Part shown: positions 9,157 through 17,737 of the stretch, piece by piece
How the letters are laid out: the number at the start of each line of letters is the position of its first letter
Position numbering within the stretch: position 1 is the stretch's first letter
NCBI RefSeq assembly: GCF_000428105.1
Contig: NZ_ATZH01000021.1
Span: 1-64,000, forward strand
Length of the DNA stretch: 64,000 nt
Source of the DNA: Bacteroides pyogenes DSM 20611 = JCM 6294
GTDB taxonomy: Bacteria > Bacteroidota > Bacteroidia > Bacteroidales > Bacteroidaceae
Direction of reading: 5' to 3'
Program-made: the position numbers and the translations under genes
The notes under the pieces: generated by a model
Told to the model about the DNA's origin: nothing
The model's database searches: none
What the model saw: only the letters and a program-made list of their open reading frames with translations

Positions 9157-10224
9157 ATGCAGAGAAATGAAACAATTGTCATCAGGAAGTTGAGCACCGG
9201 CTATGTGGGAAAACACCGGACTCACGTGGTTGCCCGAAACATCGACGCCGTTATAGAGCGTGGAGAACTGACTTGCCTGTTGGGGGCCAACGGGGCGGGA
9301 AAGTCTACGCTGCTGCATACGTTATCGGGTTTTCTCCCTAAACTGTCGGGAGACATTGAGATTATGGGAAAGAAAATCGGGGAGTATTCGGACGAAGAGA
9401 TGGCAAAAGTGATCAGTGTGGTGCTTACCGAAAAGTGCGATTTGCGCAATATGACGGTTGAAGAGATGGTGGCTTTGGGACGGAGTCCGTACACTGGCTT
9501 TTGGGGAACGCTGAAAAAAGGCGATAAGGAGATTGTGGCCACTGCCATTGCCGGTGTGGGAATCGAGGCTTTGACCTATCGGATGATGCATACGCTGAGC
9601 GACGGTGAGAAACAGAAGGTGATGATTGCCAAAGCGCTGGCTCAGGAAACTCCGGTCATCTTTCTCGATGAGCCGACGGCTTTTCTCGATTTTCCAAGCA
9701 AGGTGGAGATGATGCAGTTGCTTCATCGGCTGTCGCGCGAAACGGGCAAGACGATTTTTATGAGTACGCACGATCTGGAACTTGCTTTGCAGATAGCGGA
9801 TAAAGTTTGGATGATGGACAAAGAAAGCGGTGTAAAGGTGGGAACTCCCGAAGACCTTTCGCTGAACGGGACATTGAGTAATTTCTTTTCCCGCAAAGGT
9901 ATTTTGTTCGACCGGAATACAGGCCTTTTCCGTATCGATAACGAATATTCCGGGAAAATGCATCTTGTGGGATACGGACAAAAATATGCGATGGTGCGGA
10001 AAGCCTTGCAGCGCAACGGAATTCTTGCCGGACGTGAAGTGGAATCTTCCGCTTATATCGAAACGGGAAACCTTCAGACCGACGGATATGTGTTGCATTA
10101 TCCCCGTGGAGAAGCGCGCAAGGCTTCCGATATTGAAGGGCTGCTGTCGTTGGTTACGGCATATTTCGATTTAGAGGAAAATAGTGATTCTTTTTCCCGG
10201 AAAGAATCGTATGAGGCTTTGTAG
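9157..10224 (+). CDS. btuD: ABC transporter ATP-binding protein, BtuD/FecE type
   Basis: Cytoplasmic ATPase of the importer. Walker A GANGAGKST lies at 43-51, the signature at about 147 reads LSDGEKQ instead of the usual LSGGQ, Walker B VIFLDEP is at about 167, and the switch histidine is in STHDLEL. The ATPase domain should end near residue 255. About 100 further residues (including SAYIETGNLQTDGYVLHY) have no family counterpart I know, making the protein about 355 residues instead of about 250. The extension could be regulatory. Third gene of the btuFCD-like operon. Confidence 0.85.
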   Translation: MQRNETIVIRKLSTGYVGKHRTHVVARNIDAVIERGELTCLLGANGAGKSTLLHTLSGFLPKLSGDIEIMGKKIGEYSDEEMAKVISVVLTEKCDLRNMTVEEMVALGRSPYTGFWGTLKKGDKEIVATAIAGVGIEALTYRMMHTLSDGEKQKVMIAKALAQETPVIFLDEPTAFLDFPSKVEMMQLLHRLSRETGKTIFMSTHDLELALQIADKVWMMDKESGVKVGTPEDLSLNGTLSNFFSRKGILFDRNTGLFRIDNEYSGKMHLVGYGQKYAMVRKALQRNGILAGREVESSAYIETGNLQTDGYVLHYPRGEARKASDIEGLLSLVTAYFDLEENSDSFSRKESYEAL

Positions 10225-10303
10225 TCAAGGGTTTGCAGCTTATTTGTTATACAGATTTTAGATAATTTGACGTTTTTATTAACAAGGGTTGCCTATTATT
10301 TGT

Positions 10304-10311
10304 TATCTTTG
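10304..10311 (+). promoter_or_regulatory. -7 box upstream of the NlpE-like lipoprotein gene
   Basis: TATCTTTG, with transcription expected near 10318. It supports the ATG at 10343 over an upstream in-frame ATG at 10289 that would precede the transcript. Confidence 0.45.
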
Positions 10312-10342
10312 CCACATTACGTTTTTTAAAAGAAAGATTATT

Positions 10343-10789
10343 ATGAAAGCAATGAAATTAATTTTGGCAGGAGCCGTTGTGTTCGCAATGGCAAGTTGTA
10401 CCGGTTCACAAAAGAAAACCGACGCTTCACAGCAAGACAGTGTTGTTGTAGTTACCGATGCGCAAACCGTAGTGAAAGTAGCTGATATCGCAGGTACGTA
10501 TGAAGGAACATTACCTTGTGCGGATTGTCCGGGAATCAAGACTACGCTGAAGATCAATGACGATACTACTTATGATTTGCGTAGCGAGTATCTGGAAAAG
10601 AAAAACGGCGTGTTTGAAGAAAGCGGAACTTTCAATCTGCTTGAAGGAAATGTGATTGAATTGGTTACTCCTTCTTCAGGCGATAAAACTTATTACAAAG
10701 TGCTTGAAAATGCGGTTGCCTTGTCTGATAAAGAAGGTACGCTTAACGACGGTGAATTGGCCGAGCACTATATCCTGAAGAAACAATAA
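10343..10789 (+). CDS. NlpE-like copper-resistance/stress lipoprotein
   Basis: A 148-residue lipoprotein (MKAMKLILAGAVVFAMASC, lipobox Cys19). After a low-complexity linker it carries the NlpE N-terminal beta-barrel domain. The evidence is AGTYEGTLPCADCPGIKT, with the CxxC pair and the Pro-Gly that follow, then repeated beta strands ending in HYILKK. In E. coli, NlpE signals envelope and surface stress through Cpx. No Cpx system is visible here, so only the fold can be transferred. The start follows from the promoter position and the clean signal peptide. It stands alone, closed by a strong hairpin. Confidence 0.8.
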   Translation: MKAMKLILAGAVVFAMASCTGSQKKTDASQQDSVVVVTDAQTVVKVADIAGTYEGTLPCADCPGIKTTLKINDDTTYDLRSEYLEKKNGVFEESGTFNLLEGNVIELVTPSSGDKTYYKVLENAVALSDKEGTLNDGELAEHYILKKQ

Positions 10790-10840
10790 CTGAAAGATTG
10801 ACGAGGTGATTCGTTTTGCTGTATTGCCTTATCAAACATA

Positions 10841-10885
10841 AATTGGGGAGTTTTCGCTAATGTGAAAAGCGAAAACTCCCCAATT
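10841..10885. terminator. Strong hairpin terminator after the NlpE-like gene
   Basis: An 18-bp perfect stem (10841-10858 with 10868-10885, arms beginning AATTGGGGAG) and a 9-base loop. The AATT ends give A/U-rich flanks on both strands, so it may also stop the leftward pirin/nitroreductase transcript. Confidence 0.75.
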
Positions 10886-11012
10886 ATTATGGATACCGTT
10901 CTCTTGTAGTATATAGCCTTATCCGATATACTCCGGGAATGGATTTGAGATTACGGCTGATGGCGTTTACGTAATTTGAGTGACACTATGAATTAATACT
11001 GATGCTGAGGAT

Positions 11013-11882
11013 CTACTTGTGTTTAATGAAGCTGTTATTTTTTAGTTCCTGAAAAGCGTCAAGCACTTCTTCTTTCGTATTCATCACAATAGGTCCCCCC
11101 CAGCTGACAGTCTCGCGCAGAGGTTTGGCTGCCAATAATACAAAACGTGCTCCTTCATCTCCGGCTTTGACCTGTATCGGTTCGTTTTCGCTCTCTTCTG
11201 ATTCTGAAGCTCTGAATAGTACGGCGCAACCTTTCTTTTCGAAATCTTTCAACTTCTCGTCGGCGGCAAGTGTTCCATCCAATAAATATATAAACAGTGT
11301 ATGATCGTTCGGAATTTCCCCATACGTCCATACGCTTCCGGCCGAAAGCTCTACATCCAGATAAGTTACTTTGATGTATTCTCCTTCAAACGAACTGTGA
11401 TTCCCTCGATAGTTTCCCGAAACTATTCTGACGGTCGCGTTTTCTTCCTTTACTACGTTGATATCTTCTTTTTTGATTTCTCTGTATGCGGGGGGAGCCA
11501 TTTTATCTTTAGCCGGCAAATTTATCCAAAGTTGACATCCAAGCATTCTTGGAGATGAAAAAGGCATTTCTTGGTGAATGATTCCCGAACCGGCCGTCAT
11601 CCACTGACATCCCATATCGTGGATGATTCCCTTATTCCCTAAACTGTCGCTATGCTCCATCGAGCCGTTGATGAGGTAGGTTACGGTTTCCATTCCTCTG
11701 TGAGGATGCCACGGGAAACCTTTTATATAATCTTCCGGATTTGTAGAGTCGAAGCCGTCAAGCATTAGAAACGGGTCGAATGCCTGTATGGTCTGTTGGC
11801 CCAAAACTCGGCGCAAGCGTACGCCTGCGCCATCAATGGATTGTTGTCCTCTTACTATTTGGTTTACTTTTCTTTTCTTCAT
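11013..11882 (-). CDS. Pirin family protein
   Basis: A 289-residue bicupin of the pirin family, a cytoplasmic iron-binding protein. Some members show quercetin 2,3-dioxygenase activity and others act as redox-responsive partners. The N-terminal cupin has the metal-ligand cluster HPHRGMETV (about 58-66), EHSDS (about 76) and GSGIIHQE (about 98), all intact. The C-terminal cupin is the usual non-metal pirin_C half. It lies 11 bp downstream of a nitroreductase-family gene in the same direction, and a divergent AraC regulator follows, suggesting an inducible redox or xenobiotic response unit. The substrate is unknown. Confidence 0.9.
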   Translation of the reverse strand: MKKRKVNQIVRGQQSIDGAGVRLRRVLGQQTIQAFDPFLMLDGFDSTNPEDYIKGFPWHPHRGMETVTYLINGSMEHSDSLGNKGIIHDMGCQWMTAGSGIIHQEMPFSSPRMLGCQLWINLPAKDKMAPPAYREIKKEDINVVKEENATVRIVSGNYRGNHSSFEGEYIKVTYLDVELSAGSVWTYGEIPNDHTLFIYLLDGTLAADEKLKDFEKKGCAVLFRASESEESENEPIQVKAGDEGARFVLLAAKPLRETVSWGGPIVMNTKEEVLDAFQELKNNSFIKHK

Positions 11883-11893
11883 TGTATACTTAT

Positions 11894-12496
11894 TTATTTA
11901 AAAACAAGGATGCGATGCTCAAGCGGTTTAATTTCTTTTTCACCGGGTTGTTCCGTCGGAGTGCCGAAAGGCATTTGGGCAATCAATTCCCATGTGGAAG
12001 AAATTCCCCATTCTTTCTGTACGGCCTCGTCGATCAATGGATTGTAATGTTGTAGAGAGGCCCCTAAACCTTTGTCTTCCAACATGCTCCAAATAGCTAA
12101 CTGATGCATTCCGGATGTATGTTGCGACCAGATCGGGAATCTATCTTTGTATGAAGGGAAAGAGTTTTGCAAATGTTCTATGACGCTCTTATCTTCAAAA
12201 AAGAGAATTGTTCCGTATCCGTTTCTAAAGCTTCCGTCTATTTTAGCTTCTGTAGCCGGAAAAGAGGTTTCAGGCACAATCTTTTTCAATATCTCTTTGG
12301 TAATATTCCATAATTTCTTATGATTTTCCCCAAGCAACAGCACGATGCGTGTAGATTGCGAATTAAAAGCGGAGGGTACGTTGGTTACCGCGCAATCGAT
12401 TATTTCTTTGATCTCTGCGTCAGAGATGGGAGAAGTGTTTGTAATGTGATAATAACTTCTCCGGTGCTTTAGCGCTTCTTTAAAATTTCTTTCCAT
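11894..12496 (-). CDS. Nitroreductase family protein
   Basis: A 200-residue FMN-dependent oxidoreductase of the nitroreductase superfamily. The conserved N-terminal HRRSYYHITN (flavin-phosphate contact), DCAVTNVPSAFNSQSTR near residue 37, and the C-terminal GASLQHYNPLIDEAV and IAQMPFGTP segments match the family. An ATG 39 bases further upstream would add MKSQVELKLIIIT. The internal ATG at 12496 was preferred because the homologous region begins there. It is first in a two-gene operon with pirin and divergent from an AraC regulator. Physiological substrate unknown. Confidence 0.85.
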   Translation of the reverse strand: MERNFKEALKHRRSYYHITNTSPISDAEIKEIIDCAVTNVPSAFNSQSTRIVLLLGENHKKLWNITKEILKKIVPETSFPATEAKIDGSFRNGYGTILFFEDKSVIEHLQNSFPSYKDRFPIWSQHTSGMHQLAIWSMLEDKGLGASLQHYNPLIDEAVQKEWGISSTWELIAQMPFGTPTEQPGEKEIKPLEHRILVFK

Positions 12497-12696
12497 AGTT
12501 ATAATGATTAATTTTAGCTCAACCTGAGATTTCAATATCTCTCATTCAGCAAATGTTTATAATACTTGTTATTCAAAAGCCTGCTTCTCTACGATATAGG
12601 CTGAAATATTTTTCATCACGCAGACTATAGAATGTCTTTTTATCGATACTTCTAATGAAAATATTTGATCATATGAGATGCTAAACTTTCGTGACG

Positions 12697-12704
12697 CAAA
12701 GGTA
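12697..12704 (-). promoter_or_regulatory. -7 box for the nitroreductase-pirin operon
   Basis: Reads TACCTTTG on the minus strand, giving a leader of about 190 nt before the nitroreductase start. It lies 42 bp from the divergent araC promoter, so one regulator could control both. Confidence 0.45.
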
Positions 12705-12745
12705 CGTATTTATTTTTATGCTCTATTGTAAAATACGTGCAGAGA

Positions 12746-12777
12746 TTTGTTTAATACGAAACAGAATGTTACTTTTG
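12746..12777 (+). promoter_or_regulatory. Bacteroidetes promoter of the AraC-family gene
   Basis: TTTG at 12746-12749, 20 bp, then TACTTTTG at 12770-12777: full consensus. The start codon lies about 20 nt beyond the expected transcription start. Confidence 0.7.
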
Positions 12778-12803
12778 TGTAATGATTGTGATATTAAGAT
12801 GTT

Positions 12804-13694
12804 ATGAATGTTCATTTAGACCAATATCTGAAACAAAAAGAAGACAGTTGTATACTCGATAAGTTATTGTATGTTGGTTGTATCCACGGTCAGGATAGAG
12901 AACTTCCGCAGGAAATGACATGTAAGGGAGGATTTTTCTTTTTATTGGTATCGGAAGGAAATGCTACTCTTTGCGATCTGCAGAATAATACCGCAGTAAT
13001 AGGTAAGAATGATTTAATATCCGTATCTCCTGTACAGGAAATGAGTATTAAGAACTTTAGCGGCGATTATTCGATGTTTTGCCTCATGCTCGATTCTTCT
13101 TTTTTCTATAGCTTGTCTTCAAGCCAATATTTGTACGGTAAATTGTGTGAATTTACTTCCAAATCTTCTTTCCCATTACATCTGAAAGATAATATAGCCG
13201 ATTATTTGCGAAAGATAATAGGGCTTTTTCATGATTCTCCCGATGAGGATGTTTCTCATAAAGAAGGAATTTACCGTCATTTGTGTGATTCCTTTATGTT
13301 GTATGTAAGAGACATGCTCTTATTGAGCATTGAAGATGCTTATCCTTCCGTTTCTCAGCGAAATATTATTTGTAATGAGTTTAAAAAACTGCTGTTTGAG
13401 TATTACCGGCAAGAACACAGAATATCTTTTTATGCCGAACGCCTTGCTATATCAGGAGCTTATTTGTCCAGAGTGATTAGAGAGGAAACCGGGCAGACTG
13501 TTTATGATCACATATCCGAACTCCTTTATTCAGATGCAAAGAAGATGCTTTCTTGTTCCAGTGCCGACATACAAAATATTACATATACATTGGGCTTTAA
13601 CGATCAGGCTTCCTTTAGTAAATTTTTCAAGCGCTTGTCAGGGCTTTCTCCGAAAGAGTATAGAAACAGGGATGTGAAGAAGTCAATCGCATAA
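12804..13694 (+). CDS. AraC-family transcriptional regulator
   Basis: A 296-residue DNA-binding regulator. Residues about 1-170 form a cupin-like sensing region with no clear ligand motif. The C-terminal hundred residues contain the two AraC helix-turn-helix units: HRISFYAERLAISGAYLSRV, then IQNITYTLGFNDQASFSKFF, ending in LSPKEYRN. It is divergent from the nitroreductase-pirin operon with overlapping upstream regions. By position it is likely to regulate that operon and possibly itself. It ends 13 bp from the convergent cbiJ/cbiD gene. Confidence 0.9.
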   Translation: MNVHLDQYLKQKEDSCILDKLLYVGCIHGQDRELPQEMTCKGGFFFLLVSEGNATLCDLQNNTAVIGKNDLISVSPVQEMSIKNFSGDYSMFCLMLDSSFFYSLSSSQYLYGKLCEFTSKSSFPLHLKDNIADYLRKIIGLFHDSPDEDVSHKEGIYRHLCDSFMLYVRDMLLLSIEDAYPSVSQRNIICNEFKKLLFEYYRQEHRISFYAERLAISGAYLSRVIREETGQTVYDHISELLYSDAKKMLSCSSADIQNITYTLGFNDQASFSKFFKRLSGLSPKEYRNRDVKKSIA

Positions 13695-13707
13695 GCAGTC
13701 TGCTCCC

Positions 13708-15516
13708 TTATTGGGAAGAGACTTTTTTATTAAAAACTTTTCCCTCTTCGTCAATCAAAAGCAATGTAAGTTCGGCATGGGGGAGAATAGATTGGCAGTG
13801 GCGAGCGCATAACGCCACAATCTTATTGAAGAATGAATCCTTCTCTTCGGGCACAGGGATGTTCCAAAGTTCGCGTGCTAAAGTCATATCCCGGATCAAG
13901 TCCATAGTGGCGGACGAACACCTCGCTTCCAAGGCTGTCTTTCTCAGAAACTCCTTGTTCATCACCACTTTCTTGCTGTGCGTATCCAAATGTCCTTCCG
14001 CCAGCTTCACGGCTTTCCCGATCATAATGCCCATGCTTACCTTTTGAAAGCCCGTATCTTCGGCTATTTTCAGCGTTTCGCCGATAAAGTTTCCGTAATG
14101 CACGAACGCTTGCGGGGGAAGATCGGGGTAAATCGCTTTTACGTGCTTCTCGCTTTTGGCTCCCGAATTGATTACCAATCGTTCCGCACCGACGGCTTTG
14201 GCTACTTCCACTTCGCGGCGGATGGCATCCACGAATGCTTCCGATGAGAACGGGCGGACAATTCCCGATGTTCCGATAATGGAAATGCCTCCCACAATGC
14301 CCAATTTGGGATTGAAGGTCCTTTTGGCAAGCTCTTCGCCATCGGGGACGCTGATTGTCACATCGAGTCCTCCTCCGTAGATGGCCGTCAGTTCGCCGGC
14401 AATCATGTTGCGGGGAGTCACGTTGATGGCAGGCTCACCGACAGGCAGTCCCAATCCGGGAAGCGTCACCCTGCCGACTCCTTTTCCTTGAAGGAAATGA
14501 ATACCCGGTTCGTCGGAGAAGCTCACGGTGGATATAATCCGGTGCCCGTGCGTGACGTCGGGATCATCGCCCGCATCCTTTACGACTTCTGCCCGGGCCG
14601 TCTGTGCATCTGTCTTTTCTACGCAATCGATGGCAACTGAAATCCGCTCTCCATCCGGCAAGGTCACTTCCGCTTCCTTTGGGAAAACTTCGTCTATCAG
14701 GGCGAGCGCTGCCGCCTTCGATGCCGCTGTCGCGCATGTTCCCGTCGTGAGTCCGCTGCGTAACGGATAGAAACCGGGTACACGCTGCTCGATGGCCCGC
14801 CGCAATCCGTGTTTGCCGGTGACGGTGATGAAACTCTCCGGCATTGGCGGACGTTTCACCACATATATTTTTACGCCGGCTTTAGCGGCAGCTTCTATCT
14901 TCTCGACGAATCTTCCCGACCGACCGCTCTCTTTGGTGATGATGGCTTGCGGATTTGTCTCTTCGAGTATCTTCTCTTCGCTTTCTTCGGGTTGGTAGAA
15001 AACCAGCTTTTCTTTGGGGAATCCCTCCCGGAGAGCCGTTTCTACCGATTCGTCTCTGCGAAGAATGCGGAAGATGCAATCGTTTTCCAGCCAGAAAGGT
15101 TTCAGCTTGCCGATGGTCTGCGTGCCTGTGAGCGCCAGCAGTTTCTTTATTCCGTCACGCTTCATCCGCAGAATTGCCTCATCGAAGCTTTCACACCGGA
15201 TGATGTCTCCCGGCAATTGAGGATAAAGACGTTCGAGACGTACGACTTGGATGTCTGTGTCTTTCGCCGCACCGTCAATATTGGCATGCAGTTGCGCGGC
15301 AAACGGATGGGCGGCGTCTACAATCAGGCGAATGCGGTGTTCCCTGCAAAACGATGTGATTTCCTTCCGATTCATTTCCCCGGTGAGCCGTACCATGTTC
15401 CGTCCTTCGACTTCCTGAAGCGTTCCACGTGTGGAATAAAAGAATGGTTGTCCCGCTTCGTCGACTGTTTCGGCGGCGATTCGTCCTTCCGTTGTTCCTC
15501 CGAATATCAGTATCAT
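13708..15516 (-). CDS. cbiJ/cbiD: Fused cobalt-precorrin-6A reductase and cobalt-precorrin-5B C1-methyltransferase (CbiJ-CbiD)
   Basis: A 602-residue fusion for two steps of corrin-ring synthesis. Residues about 1-240 are the CobK/CbiJ reductase, starting LIFGGTTEGRIAAET with DAAHPFAAQLHANI near 66. Residues about 250-602 are CbiD, beginning RSGLTTGTCATAASKAAALA, with GGISIIGTSGIVRPFS and a conserved GNFIGETLK-type region. CbiD is diagnostic of the anaerobic, cobalt-early route. The start codon overlaps the stop of cbiG/cbiF (ATGA), so the two are translationally coupled. CbiJ-CbiD fusions are known in Bacteroidales. No key region is missing. Confidence 0.93.
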   Translation of the reverse strand: MILIFGGTTEGRIAAETVDEAGQPFFYSTRGTLQEVEGRNMVRLTGEMNRKEITSFCREHRIRLIVDAAHPFAAQLHANIDGAAKDTDIQVVRLERLYPQLPGDIIRCESFDEAILRMKRDGIKKLLALTGTQTIGKLKPFWLENDCIFRILRRDESVETALREGFPKEKLVFYQPEESEEKILEETNPQAIITKESGRSGRFVEKIEAAAKAGVKIYVVKRPPMPESFITVTGKHGLRRAIEQRVPGFYPLRSGLTTGTCATAASKAAALALIDEVFPKEAEVTLPDGERISVAIDCVEKTDAQTARAEVVKDAGDDPDVTHGHRIISTVSFSDEPGIHFLQGKGVGRVTLPGLGLPVGEPAINVTPRNMIAGELTAIYGGGLDVTISVPDGEELAKRTFNPKLGIVGGISIIGTSGIVRPFSSEAFVDAIRREVEVAKAVGAERLVINSGAKSEKHVKAIYPDLPPQAFVHYGNFIGETLKIAEDTGFQKVSMGIMIGKAVKLAEGHLDTHSKKVVMNKEFLRKTALEARCSSATMDLIRDMTLARELWNIPVPEEKDSFFNKIVALCARHCQSILPHAELTLLLIDEEGKVFNKKVSSQ

Positions 15517-17342
15517 GGGCGGAACAAGTGTTTAAATTCATGCGAATAAAGCCGTGAAAGCCCTTCCCTGTGGTCGATGGCATTTCCCACAACCAGCAGG
15601 GTCGTGAGCGTCAGATGATTCTCTTTCACAATCCGGGCGAGGTCTTTCAACTGTCCCCGGTATATCTTTTCCTCTTTCCACGTCAACTTGTAGCAGGCAG
15701 CTACCGGTGTTTCGGGCGGATAAGCCTGTAACAATTCTTCTTGAACCTGTTCTGCAATGGCGGCGCTGAGGTAGATGCACATCGTGCTTTGCGAGCGTGC
15801 CAGCAGATGCAGTTTTTCTTTTTCAGGCATCGGTGTTCTGCCTTCTCCCCGGGTGAGGATGATGCTTTGCACCTTCTCGGGAATGGTGAATTGCGAACGC
15901 AGTGCAGCAGCCGCAGCTTGGAAAGAAGAGATGCCGGGAGTGATGTGGTAATTCATTCCGTATTGGTCGAAGAAAGCCATTTGTTCGGCGATAGCACCGT
16001 ATATGCACGGGTCTCCCGTATGCAGGCGGACAACGAATTTCCCTTGATCGTAGAATTTCTTCATCAGGTCGAATTGTTCTTCCAGTGTCATGTCGGCGGA
16101 GCTGCGCACCGTAGCTCCGGGCTTGGCATATTGTGTCAGTTCGCGGGGCACCAGACTGCCGGCATATAAAATAAGGTCTGCCTTTTCGAGCATTTTCTTT
16201 CCCCGAACCGATATGAGTTCCGGGTCTCCCGGTCCGGCTCCTACTATTTCGATGTGCCCGTTATTGCGGTCGTTTGCTGCCGAGAGAGCCACGGCAAACG
16301 TAAAATGGTTGCCTTCAGAAAGCACACCTTTCTGTTTCCCAATCAGTAGCCTGCCGCCCTCCGAAGCGTGGATGGTGCAACTTTCCGCCACTCCGTACAC
16401 TCCGGTCACCTCATAGACCTTATCCGACGGATGAGGCACTTCGATTCCCGCCAGTTCTTCTGCCCGGTAGATGGCCAGCTCGCTGCCGGCAAACTCTTTA
16501 TGAAGTTCGGCTATCAGTGCCTCGTCCTTTTTCAATTCGATAGTCGATACGCTTTTTATCGCCAATGGCGAAAGCCCGTTTTTCCGCAATGTCTCTTTCA
16601 CGAACGAACCGACGCCTGCGGGCGAACAGTCTTTCCTGCATCCTGCCCCGATATGCAGCACCTGCGGATAGAAACAAAGGACAGGAACGGTTGATGTTCG
16701 CTCCCGGGGACCTACCGAAATCAGCAGTTCGTATCCGGTAGGCGGTATCTTTTCATACTGATAATAGATATCTACGTGTGCCGGACAGGTACGTTCGAGT
16801 TCATCGGTTCCCTTGTCCTTACATTCCAACAGCAGGGCAGTCTTTTGCTTGCCCACGAAACGGAAGATCGCCCGGTTCATCTCGGCAGGAGTGGCAGAGG
16901 TTTTCCATCCGTAGCGCGAAGCCAACATATCCAATGCCCACAAGTCCTGATTGTCGCTTTGGGTGGTTACCACAGCCTCACCGCCCGTTATACCGGCAAT
17001 GATACGCGCCAGTTCGTTGCCGCCACCGATATGTCCCGAAAGAACGGGAATAACGAAGCGCCCCGTGCTGTCTACATTGATAACTGCCGGGTCGGCATAC
17101 TTATTCCGTATGCAGTCGGCGATGCTTCTTACGCAGATGCCCAATGCTCCGACGAACACGATCGATTTGAAGTCGGCGAAATGCGCCTTCATGAAGCCGC
17201 TGTACGAACTCACCGGCTCGCACCCTTCCACTTCTCCTTTAATATATATGACGGAATCGCCCAGTTCTCTCCGGATTGTTTCGGCTACGGGAAGTCCCGC
17301 TTCGGAAATAACGACAATGGCTGTTCGGATACTCTTTTTCAT
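15513..17342 (-). CDS. cbiG/cbiF: Fused cobalt-precorrin-5A hydrolase and cobalt-precorrin-4 C11-methyltransferase (CbiG-CbiF)
   Basis: A 609-residue fusion. Residues about 1-345 are CbiG, which opens the delta-lactone and releases acetaldehyde. It has the N-terminal domain around VFVGALGICVRSIAD, the VLSGHIGGGNELA motif near 102, and a C-terminal GIGCRKD-like GAGCRKDCSPAGVG. Residues about 350-609 are the CbiF/CobM methyltransferase (IVGAGPGDPELISVRG, LHTGDPCIYGAIAEQM, TPGISSFQAAAAAL), which binds S-adenosylmethionine. It is the first gene of a leftward two-gene operon with cbiJ/cbiD. The operon's promoter faces the riboswitch-controlled operon across a short gap. Confidence 0.93.
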   Translation of the reverse strand: MKKSIRTAIVVISEAGLPVAETIRRELGDSVIYIKGEVEGCEPVSSYSGFMKAHFADFKSIVFVGALGICVRSIADCIRNKYADPAVINVDSTGRFVIPVLSGHIGGGNELARIIAGITGGEAVVTTQSDNQDLWALDMLASRYGWKTSATPAEMNRAIFRFVGKQKTALLLECKDKGTDELERTCPAHVDIYYQYEKIPPTGYELLISVGPRERTSTVPVLCFYPQVLHIGAGCRKDCSPAGVGSFVKETLRKNGLSPLAIKSVSTIELKKDEALIAELHKEFAGSELAIYRAEELAGIEVPHPSDKVYEVTGVYGVAESCTIHASEGGRLLIGKQKGVLSEGNHFTFAVALSAANDRNNGHIEIVGAGPGDPELISVRGKKMLEKADLILYAGSLVPRELTQYAKPGATVRSSADMTLEEQFDLMKKFYDQGKFVVRLHTGDPCIYGAIAEQMAFFDQYGMNYHITPGISSFQAAAAALRSQFTIPEKVQSIILTRGEGRTPMPEKEKLHLLARSQSTMCIYLSAAIAEQVQEELLQAYPPETPVAACYKLTWKEEKIYRGQLKDLARIVKENHLTLTTLLVVGNAIDHREGLSRLYSHEFKHLFRP

Positions 17343-17382
17343 TCTAATGCTGATTCGTTATCAATGAGAATATGTAGTCCTG

Positions 17383-17390
17383 CAAAAATA
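17383..17390 (-). promoter_or_regulatory. -7 box of the cbiG/F-cbiJ/D operon
   Basis: Reads TATTTTTG on the minus strand. Transcription would start near 17376, leaving a leader of about 35 nt with no room for a riboswitch. Confidence 0.5.
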
Positions 17391-17484
17391 CAATAATAAT
17401 TAGTTTTGACACAGGTCGTTCTGTCTATTTTTCGCTTTGCTGAAAATATTTTTAGATATGTTATGAGATACGAATTAAAACCCT

Positions 17485-17492
17485 TATTTTTG
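17485..17492 (+). promoter_or_regulatory. -7 box of the btuB-cbiK operon
   Basis: TATTTTTG immediately ahead of the riboswitch. Transcription from about 17499 would place the whole aptamer in the leader. No good TTTG -33 box is visible. Confidence 0.5.
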
Positions 17493-17496
17493 TTCC

Positions 17497-17660
17497 GCTT
17501 TTGGTGATGTTCTCAGTCGTCCGGCTGAGCATAAAGGGAATCCGGTGAAATTCCGGAACAGTGCCCGCTACTGTAACATCCGTTTGTCGAAAGTTCACTA
17601 CTGCCACTGTCACTCGTACGGGAAGGCGGACTTTCGGGATGAAGTCAGGAAACCTGCCAA
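17497..17660 (+). promoter_or_regulatory. Cobalamin (adenosylcobalamin) riboswitch
   Basis: The leader carries the conserved B12 aptamer core: AAAGGGAATCCGGTGAAATT, then CCGGAACAGTGCCCGCTACTG, the GCCACTGT box at about 17603-17610, GGGAAGGC, and the closing GAAGTCAGGAAACCTGCC. It lies about 80 nt upstream of btuB1. Known cobalamin riboswitches switch off expression when corrinoid is plentiful. Here it would control btuB1, cbiL, btuB2 and both cbiK-type genes. No clear intrinsic terminator follows, so control of translation initiation is more likely (inference). Confidence 0.93.
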
Positions 17661-17737
17661 AATAAAAATGTGGTATTTTGTTCTCGGGGATAAGAACATG
17701 ACTATTAATTTAATTCAGATTTCTATTTATTATTAAA

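Noticed and set aside
10883..11003. Minus-strand fragment reading NAISRNLKSIPGVYRI, resembling an ACT-domain end
   Set aside because: Only about 30 codons with a stop upstream. The similarity is too short to call a pseudogene.
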